DNA of 64,000 nt from Virgibacillus_O xinjiangensis (lineage in GTDB: Bacteria > Bacillota > Bacilli > Bacillales > Amphibacillaceae), in the NCBI RefSeq assembly GCF_042643145.1, contig NZ_JBHRSA010000041.1, positions 178,154 to 242,153 on the forward strand, written 5' to 3'. Positions 17,073 to 26,217 of the stretch are shown piece by piece; the first letter of the stretch is position 1; the number at the start of each line of letters is the position of its first letter. The translations under genes and the position numbers were made by a program. The notes beneath the pieces were generated by a model. The model did not search any database, was not told where the DNA came from, and saw only the letters and a list, made by a program, of their open reading frames with translations.

Positions 17073-17540
17073 TTATTTCACTGTGATTGTAGTTCCCATC
17101 ATTTGATGTCCTGCACCGCAATATTCGTTGCAGATCACCAGGTATTCACCAGGTTCATCAAATGTTTCTGTAATCGTTTGAATATGCCCCGGCATAACCA
17201 TGGCGTTCGCGTTGGTTCCGGCAATTTGGAAGCCGTGTGTGACATCCTTGGAAGTCATCCGGAAGGTAACTTCAGCTCCGGCTGGGACTTCGATCTCATT
17301 CGGGGTGAAACTGAATGCCTGCAATGTCATGATGACTTCGTATTTGTTTTCCCCGATTTCATAGACACCTGGATTATCGAATGGAGCTGTTTCATCCACT
17401 AATTGTGGATCGATGGTATCCTTATCACTTGGTGGACCCATCCCGAGAGCGAATGTCTGGTAACCGGTCACAACCATGCTGATTACCAGAATACTCACTC
17501 CAATGATCAGCCAAATCTCTTCATGGCGATGTAATTTCAT
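17073..17540 (-). CDS. cbaB: ba3-type cytochrome c oxidase subunit II
   Basis: 155 residues: a single N-terminal membrane helix (IWLIIGVSILVISMVVTGYQ) and a cupredoxin domain with the full binuclear CuA site: first ligand in VTHGFQI, then CNEYCGAGHQMMG (Cys, Glu carbonyl, Cys, His, Met). No cytochrome c domain is fused, as in Thermus-like ba3 enzymes. The start at 17540 follows AAGGGGGTAATCAC, which lies just after the cbaD stop; longer readings would run into cbaD. Confidence 0.93.
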   Translation of the reverse strand: MKLHRHEEIWLIIGVSILVISMVVTGYQTFALGMGPPSDKDTIDPQLVDETAPFDNPGVYEIGENKYEVIMTLQAFSFTPNEIEVPAGAEVTFRMTSKDVTHGFQIAGTNANAMVMPGHIQTITETFDEPGEYLVICNEYCGAGHQMMGTTITVK

Positions 17541-17553
17541 GTGATTACCCCCT

Positions 17554-17709
17554 TCATAGTCGAACCATATATAGAATGAAAAGTAACAGGAAGAACAGGA
17601 CGATGCCGCCTCCGACAAACACTACCGAAGAAAATAATGCACCCTTCAGTGATTCTGTCTCATGCAGGTCTTGGTCTTGTTTCGGCTTTATTTCTTTTGC
17701 AGTTGCCAT
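17554..17709 (-). CDS. cbaD: oxidase subunit IIa (single-helix)
   Basis: A 51-residue protein easily overlooked because of its size: a charged head (MATAKEIKPKQDQDLHETES) followed by one helix (LFSSVVFVGGGIVLFFLLLF) and a basic tail. This is the layout of CbaD/CoxIIa, the third subunit of ba3 oxidases, which supplies the helix missing from the single-helix subunit II. The ATG follows AAGGGGG. It is first in the operon, 13 nt before cbaB. Confidence 0.85.
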   Translation of the reverse strand: MATAKEIKPKQDQDLHETESLKGALFSSVVFVGGGIVLFFLLLFILYMVRL

Positions 17710-17740
17710 CGATCATCAACCCCCTTGTTTATTTCTTGTC

Positions 17741-17746
17741 TTTATA
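17741..17746 (-). promoter_or_regulatory. candidate -10 of the cba operon
   Basis: TATAAA on the minus strand, 32 nt before cbaD; the -35 region (ACCACG) is poor, which fits an activator-dependent promoter. Confidence 0.4.
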
Positions 17747-17793
17747 GTAATTCAATTTTGCGCGTGGTTAAGTGAGATAAATTACCGGAGACC

Positions 17794-17809
17794 AGTGATT
17801 TTCGTCACA
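17794..17809. promoter_or_regulatory. Crp/Fnr-type palindrome upstream of cba
   Basis: On the minus strand TGTGA-N6-TCACT, one base from the Bacillus Fnr/Crp consensus TGTGA-N6-TCACA. Its centre is about 67 nt upstream of the start expected from the TATAAA at 17741-17746, a typical activator distance. Confidence 0.6.
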
Positions 17810-17895
17810 CCTTGGGGATATTGTGGCGAAAAGGTGAACAGAAGTATAAAAGCCATGCTGTGGAAGGTTTGAACCATGCAGTGTGGCGGCAGAGT

Positions 17896-18230
17896 GATAT
17901 CAGCGGGTCGTTCAGTTTATCCGCTGTTCAGGGGTGATATCGGCAGGAGGATGGCTTTATCCGCTGGTGTTCGGGGGTATCAGCAGGACGTAGCGGATAT
18001 CACCAGGTGAACATTTTTATCCGCTGTTCCTCGGCGATATCGGCAGGTTGTTCGCTTTATCAGCTGGTCATGCGTGATATCACCAGGTAAGCAGTTTTAT
18101 CCGCTGGTCAGCGGCGATATCAGCAGGAGGATGCCTTTATCAGCAGGTATTCGGGTTTATCCGCCGATCAGCCGCGATATCACCAGTACAATCAATTTAC
18201 CGGCACTCCTCACGCTTATCCACTGCTCTT
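17896..18230. repeat. array of ~16 phased 20-bp direct repeats
   Basis: Units begin exactly every 20 bp from 17896 to 18196, with a seventeenth shortened by one base at 18216. Each starts GATATC or TTTATC followed by a variant of AGCAGG / CCGCTGG / ACCAGG, so the shared core is TATC-N-N-C-N-GG; the remaining ~8 bases vary. GATATC and TTTATC units mostly alternate. 20 is not a multiple of three and there is no matching reading frame. It lies between the cba control region and the addA terminator. Confidence 0.9.
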
Positions 18231-18238
18231 TCCCATAT

Positions 18239-18271
18239 AAAAAACCAGCTCCCAAATTGGAAGCTGGCTCA
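18239..18271 (-). terminator. terminator of addBA
   Basis: Stem AGCCAGCTTCC / GGGAGCTGGTT on the minus strand followed by TTTTATATGG. Confidence 0.9.
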
Positions 18272-18277
18272 AAGGGA

Positions 18278-21200
18278 TCAGGGCACCTGTATGAGGAGGG
18301 CCTGATCGAAGAAATATAGATATGTCTCTTTTACAGGTTGTTTCCAGATATGTTCAATGGCATAACGGTACAAATCCATCTGTGTGCGATACCGGTTGAT
18401 GAGCTTTTCCTTTACATGATCGTTCACTGGTTCCTGGATGGAATCGGTTTTATAGTCCAAGATGATCCAGCCGTCCTCCTTTGGTATCAGTCCATCAATT
18501 ACCCCCTGTAGGAGAACCTGCTCGCCCTGTCCGGACTGCCAATTTGCGTACACCTCTTCAGCGGGAAGAGAGAGGCTGAAAGGGACTTCCCTCTGAAAAT
18601 CGGATGCATCCCTGATATATGCTGCTATATCGGAATGGTAGAATTCTTCAATCGCTTCAGCATGGATGATATCCGCCTCTTCCCTGGTCATGATTTCTTT
18701 GTCGGCCAGTCTTTCTGCATACTCTTGAATCTCCATTGCCGTCAAAACCCGGTCCATCGGCAAGTGCTGCATGACGGTATGCATCGCTGTCCCTTTTTCT
18801 GCCGAAGTGAGTGTTTTCTCCTTCTGCATGAAATTCGGACGTTTGACGATTGGCGGCCGGAATTCCTGGACCAGCTGGGTGGAGCTGTATTCGTCAGCGA
18901 TTTCCCGTTGCCTTTTCACCTCGGTCACGGTCTGCTTAGCCCTAGAGCTGGCTGCTTCCCGAAAAGGATACTGGTAGGAAAGTCTACCTTCCACCATCTG
19001 CTGCAATTCTTCATCGTCAGCGTCCACTGGTTTCCATTCGATCAGATGCTCCTTCAATTCTTTAGCCTCTTCTTCCGAACGGTCTTCCAGATTGGCAAAT
19101 GCACTGCCATGAATAACAGAGACGTCCCAGCTTGATGGGTCAACTTGGATGTCATCCAGTACAGCATCACGGACGTTCTCTTTCCGTAAAGCCTCATTGT
19201 GGTGGTGGCGGATCAGAGCGGGCCCGACCCAGTCCAAATAGGTCTTAGAGGACATGCGGAAATGTGCTGGGAGTACCCAGTCAGTATGCTCCAGCATCTT
19301 CTCCCATTTTTCCCTTTTCTTCTCAAACGAAGGGACATTGGCAACCATCACGAGTTTTTCCTTCGCCCGTGTCAGGGCGACATACAGCACCCGCATTTCC
19401 TCGGCCAACAACTCGCGCTTTTTCTCGCTTCTCAATGCATGATAGAACAAGGTTGGATAGGTGATTCGTTTGATAGGATCAATATATTTGCTGGCAAAGC
19501 CGAGATCCTTGTGCAGGAGATACTTGTTGTTCAAATCCTGCATATTGAATTCCTTTCCCATCGCCCCGACGATGACCGCTGGAAACTCCAGCCCCTTGCT
19601 CTTATGGATCGTCATGATCCTTACCACGTCTTCCTGTTCACTCAGGGCTCTGGCTGCCCCCAAATCATCTCCTCGTTCTTCCATTCTCTCAATGAAGCGC
19701 AAGAAACGGAACAAGCCGCGGAAGGAAGTAGCTTCATAGCCTCGCGCCCGGTCATACAGAGCCCGGAGATTTGCCTGCCGTTGCCGCCCCCCAGGCATCC
19801 CTCCGACAAAATCGAAATAGCCGGTCACGCGGTATATGTCCCAGATCAATTCAGCAAGTGCACCCTGACGCGCAGCCAGACGGAAATCTTCCAGACGGCC
19901 GAGGAATTTCTCCACGGTATCAGCCGTTTGATTATTATGCTGCCTACGATACTGCTGCAAGGCATCATAAAAGGCGTTTTGCTTATCTGCGAGCCTGATC
20001 CGTGCCAACTCTTCTTCATTCAGCCCTACGATCGGAGATTTCAATACAGAGGCAAGCGGAATATCCTGTCTAGGATTATCAATCACCTTCAACAAGCTGA
20101 TCATGATTTTCACTTCAATCGCCTCGAAGTACCCTGTGGAAAGTTCTGCATAGACAGGGATTCCCTGCCTTTTCAACTCATCAGCTATGGTTGGCGCCCA
20201 TGTCATCGAGCGGAGCAGGATTACTGCATCACGATACTGGAAATCCCTTTGCGCTCCGGTCTCCTTGTCAAAGACCTGAAGGGGTCCTCCCTCTTTTTGG
20301 CCGATCCACTGTTTTATCTTTTCTGCATAGGCCCTAGCCTCCAGCTGGGCCTTCTCCAAATCCTGAAAATCTTCCCCACCGTCACTGTCAGCCTCTTCTT
20401 CAGCTTCCCGGTCGATGATCAACAGCTCTGGGCTCGGAGAAGAAAAAGGCAATTCATCATAGGACTTATTCCCGTAAATCAATTCTGCGTCTGCGTCATA
20501 TCTGATTTCACCAACCTCTTCATCCAAGATTTGGCGGAAAATGAAATTCGTCCCACTGAGCACATGCTCCCTGCTCCGGAAATTGCTTGCCAAATCAATA
20601 CGGGCGCCTGGGTGATCCTGGCCGGCAAACCGTTTATATTTATCAATGAACAGCGAAGGTTCAGCATGACGGAAACGGTAAATGCTCTGCTTCACATCTC
20701 CAACCATGAACATGTTGCCCGGCCCTGTCCGGTCACTGATCAGTGTGAGAATGGTTTCCTGAACCAAGTTGGTATCCTGGTATTCATCGACAAGCACCTC
20801 GCTGAACCGGCGCTGGTATTCTTTGGCAACTGTAGAAGGAACTGGCTCTTGCCGACTGGATGCTTCTTCATCCATCAGCAGCTCCAGACACAAATGTTCC
20901 AAGTCCGAGAAATCAACCAACGCGCGCTCCCGCTTCTGTGCCGTGAATTCTGCTCGGAACTCTTTCACCAGCTCGGTCAGCTGACGGATGACCGGTGCCA
21001 ACTCGCGCATGTCCTCCACATGACTATTCAGGTTACGTGTAAACCAACTTTCCTTCATGTCAGTCCAGCGTTTTTTATAACTGTTACGCAGTTTTTTCGT
21101 CCGTTCCTTCTTCTCCTCATTACACTCTGTTTTCTTTCGGGATAGAGCCTTGAAGGAAGCCTGACTGATGTATTCTCCCAAGAGATCCCAATCATCCATT

Positions 21201-21997
21201 CTGCTCCATACTCCCTGCAGCAACTCCATGTCTGACTCAATAGCTTCTGCGTATTGATACGGTCCATCATTTTCCTTTGTCATTTCCATGGCGACCGCCA
21301 TCTCTTCCCTGATCGCTTCAAACGTATTCCGCACTTCATGCTTCATAATCGTCAACCAGCCGAGGTTCTCTTCCTTCCAATCTTCTGGAATGGTATAGGT
21401 ATCAGCCAGTGATTCGAGCCAGCCTTCCGGGTCTGGATTCTGCATGGCAAACTCATAGAGTTTCAGGATCAGATCCTCTACCTGGACATCACTGCGGTCG
21501 CTTGAAAAACGGTCGACTACTTGGAAAAATTTCTCCTGCTGTTCTGCCTCACTTCCATACCATCTCTCAAACAGGTCATCCAGCACCTCCTGCTTAATCA
21601 GATCGGCTTCCATGTCATCGGCAATCCGGAAGGCTGGATCAATATCCAATAGATAGGCATACTGTCGAATGACGTCCAGACAAAACGAGTGCAGGGTGGA
21701 AATCGAGGCGGTCTGCAGCATGGACAGCTGCTTCTTCAGATGCATGGAAGAAGGGTTATCCGCCAGGGCTGCTTCCAATGCCTCGCCAACCCTGTTGCGC
21801 ATTTCCTGTGCTGCGGCATTGGTGAAGGTCACAACCAGAAGTGAATCGATTTCTACCGGATTTTCGCTCCGCAGCAATTTCTGGATGATACGCTCAACCA
21901 GAACTGCCGTTTTCCCAGAGCCAGCTGCCGCTGCCACAAGTACGTCTTTTCCATCTGTATAAATAGCTTGTTCCTGTTCTCTTGTCCAATTAACCAT
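18278..21997 (-). CDS. addA: helicase-nuclease AddA
   Basis: 1239-residue AddA, the UvrD-like 3'-5' helicase plus RecB-type nuclease subunit of the AddAB complex that resects double-strand ends until it meets a chi site. Walker A AAAGSGKT (residues 23-30), Walker B VLVDEYQDTN, helicase motif IV-VI residues (IMTIHKSKGLEFP, LYVALTRAKEKL), and the C-terminal nuclease motif ILDYKTD with upstream GVIDGLI. Length matches B. subtilis AddA. Its ATG overlaps the addB stop by 8 nt and uses a site inside addB (GGGAGGAGGG). It is the last gene before the terminator; sbcD/sbcC do not follow. Confidence 0.97.
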   Translation of the reverse strand: MVNWTREQEQAIYTDGKDVLVAAAAGSGKTAVLVERIIQKLLRSENPVEIDSLLVVTFTNAAAQEMRNRVGEALEAALADNPSSMHLKKQLSMLQTASISTLHSFCLDVIRQYAYLLDIDPAFRIADDMEADLIKQEVLDDLFERWYGSEAEQQEKFFQVVDRFSSDRSDVQVEDLILKLYEFAMQNPDPEGWLESLADTYTIPEDWKEENLGWLTIMKHEVRNTFEAIREEMAVAMEMTKENDGPYQYAEAIESDMELLQGVWSRMDDWDLLGEYISQASFKALSRKKTECNEEKKERTKKLRNSYKKRWTDMKESWFTRNLNSHVEDMRELAPVIRQLTELVKEFRAEFTAQKRERALVDFSDLEHLCLELLMDEEASSRQEPVPSTVAKEYQRRFSEVLVDEYQDTNLVQETILTLISDRTGPGNMFMVGDVKQSIYRFRHAEPSLFIDKYKRFAGQDHPGARIDLASNFRSREHVLSGTNFIFRQILDEEVGEIRYDADAELIYGNKSYDELPFSSPSPELLIIDREAEEEADSDGGEDFQDLEKAQLEARAYAEKIKQWIGQKEGGPLQVFDKETGAQRDFQYRDAVILLRSMTWAPTIADELKRQGIPVYAELSTGYFEAIEVKIMISLLKVIDNPRQDIPLASVLKSPIVGLNEEELARIRLADKQNAFYDALQQYRRQHNNQTADTVEKFLGRLEDFRLAARQGALAELIWDIYRVTGYFDFVGGMPGGRQRQANLRALYDRARGYEATSFRGLFRFLRFIERMEERGDDLGAARALSEQEDVVRIMTIHKSKGLEFPAVIVGAMGKEFNMQDLNNKYLLHKDLGFASKYIDPIKRITYPTLFYHALRSEKKRELLAEEMRVLYVALTRAKEKLVMVANVPSFEKKREKWEKMLEHTDWVLPAHFRMSSKTYLDWVGPALIRHHHNEALRKENVRDAVLDDIQVDPSSWDVSVIHGSAFANLEDRSEEEAKELKEHLIEWKPVDADDEELQQMVEGRLSYQYPFREAASSRAKQTVTEVKRQREIADEYSSTQLVQEFRPPIVKRPNFMQKEKTLTSAEKGTAMHTVMQHLPMDRVLTAMEIQEYAERLADKEIMTREEADIIHAEAIEEFYHSDIAAYIRDASDFQREVPFSLSLPAEEVYANWQSGQGEQVLLQGVIDGLIPKEDGWIILDYKTDSIQEPVNDHVKEKLINRYRTQMDLYRYAIEHIWKQPVKETYLYFFDQALLIQVP

Positions 21998-24900
21998 TCT
22001 GTCCCTCCTCCCTTTTCAACGTTTCCAGTATCTCTTTATCTTTCATATCTTTCAGCTTTCGGTAATCATTGGTTTCCAGAATCGGATCAAACTGGCAGAC
22101 TGCATGGAATGGACAGAACGTACAGGCCACATTCTGCTTATGCTGATAGGGATTCAGATGGACACCGCCTTCTGTTATATCGAGACCGGCATTCTGCATC
22201 AGTCGGTGCATATGCTGGTTGAGGCGGTGAAATGTCTGTTCATCGGCGATATGTGAGGTACTGTGGAATCCCCCACTTTTCTTGATCCCTGCCGGTATAA
22301 TGTCGCTCTTCTTACCAGGAACCAGGGAAGTATCCATTTCCTGGACCGTGCCTTCATCGGATAAAAGGAGGCCGTCCATTTTGTAGTTCTTGAAAATCTT
22401 CTCCTCAATGGCCTCATCGTTCAATTTGCCTTCGCTTGAGATCATCGGGTTATGGACATGGAAATACAGCACCCCGGCAGGTGTGGCCTTCTGTTCTAGC
22501 CAACTCTCTGAATGCGTGAGCACCACATCAAGGTAGGTCAGCATCTGCAATGCCAGCCCATAGTAGACTTCCAACAGGCTCAACCCCTTAGAGCTGGACT
22601 TGTAGTCGATAATGCGAAGTAGCAGGTCATTGGCTGTCAACGCTCTGTCCACCCGGTCGATTCGTCCTCTCAACATCAGTTCATAACCGTTTTTCAGAGG
22701 GATGGTAAGCGGGGGCAGCTGTTCATTGATTCCGAACCCAAGTTCCAGCCCGACAGGGGAGAAGTTGCTTTGTCTCGCCTGTTCACTCAAGATGAATGCC
22801 GCCCTTGCAATCACCTGCTCCAGTTTCTGCTGGATATACTTGTAGCGGTTGGAACTGCGGAGAATCTGGTTCTGCAGGATCGGGGCCAGATTTCCAACCG
22901 CTTTCCGTGCATAGGAATTGGTATCGTTCTTCGTCAATTGGGCAAAATCTCTGCCCTCCTGTTGGATCCATTCCGTGATTGTTTTCAAGGCCTCATGGAA
23001 TAGCTGACCGATGTCAGGTGCATCCAATTTATAGGTTTTCCGTTCATCCAGTCCAAGGCTGTATTTGGCAAAGTGCTGATAGGAACAGCTATAATAGGAT
23101 TCCAGCCGGGATACACTAGCTTTCATCCTTTTCGGGTAGAGCTTTTCGGCCGTGTCTGAGGATAGGTTCACCGGTTTGTTTTCATAGTGAAGACTCTGCA
23201 GAATGGTATAGGTCGTTCCGTATTTCTCATGGTTGCTGATATACCAATTCAACACCTGCTTCCATACTGGTTTTACCGGATATCCTTTCAGACTTCTTGC
23301 CAGCTGGGCCGTAAGGGCAGACCGTGTTTTGACAGGTGTGGTAATGAATCGGTCCGCTTCCACTAGTTCATCCGGGTCTTGCAGCAGGATATGCTCACAG
23401 CAAATCGGAAACAGATCTTCCACCCGCTTGATGAGCTGGGAAGGCATCTTGGATTTACCTTCCTCATCACTGAGCGGAAAGCTGATCCACAGCCTGTCTT
23501 TGGCCGAGGTGAACGCCGTATACATATAAAACCAATCATCAAGAAGCTGGCGTCTGCTCGTATCAGCAAGCTTCAGGCCGTGTTCCTCCAGAAGCTCCCG
23601 TTCCTGTTCATTGATCATTCCGTCTGCAGCGGGCTTCATCGGCCATACACCGTCATTTACGCCAAGCAGGAAAGAGCATTTGATGCCACTGATACGGGAA
23701 CGGTCAATGGTACCGACAATGACATGATCCATGGTTGGCGGTACGTGGGCAAATTTCAACGTTTCAAAGCCTGCCTCCATTGCTTTTCGGAAAGTGGGTA
23801 GGGTCATCTGTTCTTCCCCGGCCATCTCGACAATCTCATCGAACAGTTGGATGACAGCATCCCATACCTGATCCTGCTCCCTCCCTTTTTCTATTTCTCC
23901 TTTATCATCATACTGTTCCCTTGTCCGCTCTAACTGGGCAGGTATTGAAAGTTCTTCCAGTAGAAGGTAGGTAACCTCACATAATTCCCTGACTGTCGCT
24001 GCTTTGCGGATCTGTTCGTCAAAAGGCTTGAGGGCATTGGTGACCTGTCGGCGATATCGATTGATCCGCTGCTGGGTCTCCCTTTCAGCATCTGTCTGAC
24101 CCGCTTGGTCAAAGCCGCGGAAACGCTGGAACACCCATTCATCTTCACTGAACCAACGATCCCGTGAACGGATGCCGTATTCCAGTACATAGTTTTCCAA
24201 TTCATCGATGGCATCATCTGTCAGTGGATACTCTTGATCATCTGCCGGAATAAAGCCTGTCTTCAATACCCGGAACACAGCATCATACCGCCAGTTCCCT
24301 TCCACAATATCCAGGATGGAACGGATGAATTCAATCAGCGAATGATTGAGCATGGTTCGCTTCTCATCCAAAAACACAGGAATATCATGGTCTCTGAACA
24401 CGGTATCGATCAAATCATGATACGTCTCTGTCTGGCGGATAAAGACAGCCATATCCTGAAACCGATAACCCTCTTCCCTAACAAGACGCAAAATCTCCTG
24501 GGCGGCCCCTTCCACTTCTGCACGCGGATGAACCGCTTCCGCAATATGAACGGGCACACTGCCCTCAAAAACAGGTGCAGGCCGCTCATCAAAATTGCGT
24601 TCCAAATGGGCAAAGAACGGCCGGTCGGAAAACCGGCCCCGCTCAGGTTTCAGTATTTCCTCTCCATCCAGGGAGATGCCTCTTTCCTCTGCCATACCTC
24701 TCAGTGCATGGTATGTTTCTGTGGTCTGATAGAACAGATCCAGCTCGTTTACCTCCTCTTCTTTCTCTGGATCCATGGTCAATGTAATGGTGACGCACTT
24801 ACATTTTTCCAAGAGTTCCGCCACTACCAGCAATTCATTTGGTGTGAAGCTGTGAAAGCCATCGATATAAACCTCGGCCCCATCGAGCAAGGAAGACTCC

Positions 24901-25490
24901 TTGATTTTATCCGCAAGAAGCCGCAGCTGATCTTCGCTATCAATATACTGGTCCTTCAGAGCTCCTGTCAGCCGATCATAGATATACAAGAGATCCTCCA
25001 ACTTCCTAGCCAGGGCTTCTTCCCCCGGCTCCCTATGTACATAGCCGCGTATGCCATCAATTTGCATGCGCAGTGCTTCCGGTGTAATATCATACCGTTT
25101 GAACTCCGTGATCATCCCTTCCAGCTGTCCGAGAAATCCTTGTTTTTCCAATGCCTTCTGGAAAACCTGCCAATCCCCCTGCTTTTCTTCAATGATTTTC
25201 CGAAGCATCATCTGCATGCCTACCGAACTGATGAACTGCCTGATACTCCCCCCAGTCTCCTGGAGTACCCGCCAGGCCAGACGAGAAAAGCTGACCACCT
25301 GGGCACGGATACTGCCTTCAATCGCATCATCACTGAACAAGGTATATTCCTGCTGGAAGGTCATCTGATCCGGCACCAAATAAAAAATCGGCGGGCCTTT
25401 CGGGTCTTCCTTCAGTTTTTCCCTTATTTCATCCATGGTCCGGCCGCTTTTGCCCGTGCCTGCTCTTCCGAGTAAAAATCTGAGTCCCAT
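21990..25490 (-). CDS. addB: helicase-nuclease subunit AddB
   Basis: 1166-residue AddB, the chi-recognising and second nuclease subunit. Walker A GRAGTGKS (residues 8-15); nuclease region near residue 965 with LRIIDYKSS; the four Fe-S cysteines are present: one in YSCSYQHF and three in CTFCPFHAVC near the C-terminus, with the same spacing as B. subtilis. The start follows GAGGAGGAGAAGG. Order addB-addA is the usual one, here downstream of sipV/yhjE on the same strand but separated by a terminator. Confidence 0.97.
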   Translation of the reverse strand: MGLRFLLGRAGTGKSGRTMDEIREKLKEDPKGPPIFYLVPDQMTFQQEYTLFSDDAIEGSIRAQVVSFSRLAWRVLQETGGSIRQFISSVGMQMMLRKIIEEKQGDWQVFQKALEKQGFLGQLEGMITEFKRYDITPEALRMQIDGIRGYVHREPGEEALARKLEDLLYIYDRLTGALKDQYIDSEDQLRLLADKIKESSLLDGAEVYIDGFHSFTPNELLVVAELLEKCKCVTITLTMDPEKEEEVNELDLFYQTTETYHALRGMAEERGISLDGEEILKPERGRFSDRPFFAHLERNFDERPAPVFEGSVPVHIAEAVHPRAEVEGAAQEILRLVREEGYRFQDMAVFIRQTETYHDLIDTVFRDHDIPVFLDEKRTMLNHSLIEFIRSILDIVEGNWRYDAVFRVLKTGFIPADDQEYPLTDDAIDELENYVLEYGIRSRDRWFSEDEWVFQRFRGFDQAGQTDAERETQQRINRYRRQVTNALKPFDEQIRKAATVRELCEVTYLLLEELSIPAQLERTREQYDDKGEIEKGREQDQVWDAVIQLFDEIVEMAGEEQMTLPTFRKAMEAGFETLKFAHVPPTMDHVIVGTIDRSRISGIKCSFLLGVNDGVWPMKPAADGMINEQERELLEEHGLKLADTSRRQLLDDWFYMYTAFTSAKDRLWISFPLSDEEGKSKMPSQLIKRVEDLFPICCEHILLQDPDELVEADRFITTPVKTRSALTAQLARSLKGYPVKPVWKQVLNWYISNHEKYGTTYTILQSLHYENKPVNLSSDTAEKLYPKRMKASVSRLESYYSCSYQHFAKYSLGLDERKTYKLDAPDIGQLFHEALKTITEWIQQEGRDFAQLTKNDTNSYARKAVGNLAPILQNQILRSSNRYKYIQQKLEQVIARAAFILSEQARQSNFSPVGLELGFGINEQLPPLTIPLKNGYELMLRGRIDRVDRALTANDLLLRIIDYKSSSKGLSLLEVYYGLALQMLTYLDVVLTHSESWLEQKATPAGVLYFHVHNPMISSEGKLNDEAIEEKIFKNYKMDGLLLSDEGTVQEMDTSLVPGKKSDIIPAGIKKSGGFHSTSHIADEQTFHRLNQHMHRLMQNAGLDITEGGVHLNPYQHKQNVACTFCPFHAVCQFDPILETNDYRKLKDMKDKEILETLKREEGQNG

Positions 25491-25558
25491 CCTTCTCCTC
25501 CTCTTCTGTTAAACTGTCATGTCATGCTATCTATATATATTCGTCTTTTACATCCCAT

Positions 25559-25597
25559 AAAAAAACTCCTGCCTTTCATTTTACCAAAGGCAGGAGT
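25559..25597 (-). terminator. terminator of sipV
   Basis: 12-bp perfect stem ACTCCTGCCTTT / AAAGGCAGGAGT with a T7 tract on the minus-strand side. Confidence 0.92.
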
Positions 25598-25607
25598 GGT
25601 CGAACAG

Positions 25608-26159
25608 CTATTTGCCGAGTGTCAAATCCGCTTGAGAAAGTGGCCAGTATTTTACTCCGACTTTACCAACCAATGTACTCTCAGACACAAAACCGAAGGA
25701 ACGGCTGTCCAAGCTGTCCTGTCGATTATCCCCCATCACGAAGATTTCCCCCTCCGGAACCTTCTTCTCTCCGGTCACTTCTTCCAGGGTGAAATCTTCC
25801 GTGAATGGTTCGGCTTCACTTTGCGCGGCATATGGTTCCAAGAATTTCTCTTCTTTGTATTCCCCATTTACATAGAGCTTATCATCCTTATATTCTATTT
25901 CGTCACCCGGAAGTCCGATTACCCGTTTCACATAATCTTCTTCCGGATTGGCATGAAAAACAATGACATCAAACCGGTCCACATCGGTAATATCATAGAT
26001 CACCTTATTGACCATGAGCAGGTTTCCATCATACAGTGTCGGCTCCATGGACTCTCCGTCCACCACATAACTGGCAAACAGGGCAGACCGAAAGATCAAG
26101 GCCACCCCCACGGCAAAAATCACCACCGGAACCAGCTTGCGATAGTTGAGTTTTTTCAT
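25608..26159 (-). CDS. sipV: type I signal peptidase
   Basis: 183-residue membrane serine protease that removes signal peptides on the outer face of the membrane. One N-terminal anchor, then DGESMEPTL with nucleophile Ser37 and RVIGLPGD preceded by the general base Lys78 (YVKRVIG); box E is VMGDNRQDSLDSR. Length and location beside yhjE and addB match B. subtilis SipV. Start at 26159 after CTGGAGGAAATAATC; a longer reading lacks a site. Confidence 0.93.
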   Translation of the reverse strand: MKKLNYRKLVPVVIFAVGVALIFRSALFASYVVDGESMEPTLYDGNLLMVNKVIYDITDVDRFDVIVFHANPEEDYVKRVIGLPGDEIEYKDDKLYVNGEYKEEKFLEPYAAQSEAEPFTEDFTLEEVTGEKKVPEGEIFVMGDNRQDSLDSRSFGFVSESTLVGKVGVKYWPLSQADLTLGK

Positions 26160-26217
26160 GATTATTTCCTCCAGGGTCATGATGTGTTCACCATGTTAAT
26201 ACCCTATAGGAAATATT

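Noticed and set aside
17896..18230. CRISPR array
   Set aside because: Repeat cores of ~12 bp with ~8-bp variable parts do not fit CRISPR repeat and spacer sizes, and no cas genes are near.
19199..21145. Open frame of 648 codons on the plus strand inside addA
   Set aside because: It is antisense to a complete addA with all helicase motifs, has no ribosome site and no recognisable domain. The same holds for the 413-codon frame at 24234-25475 inside addB.
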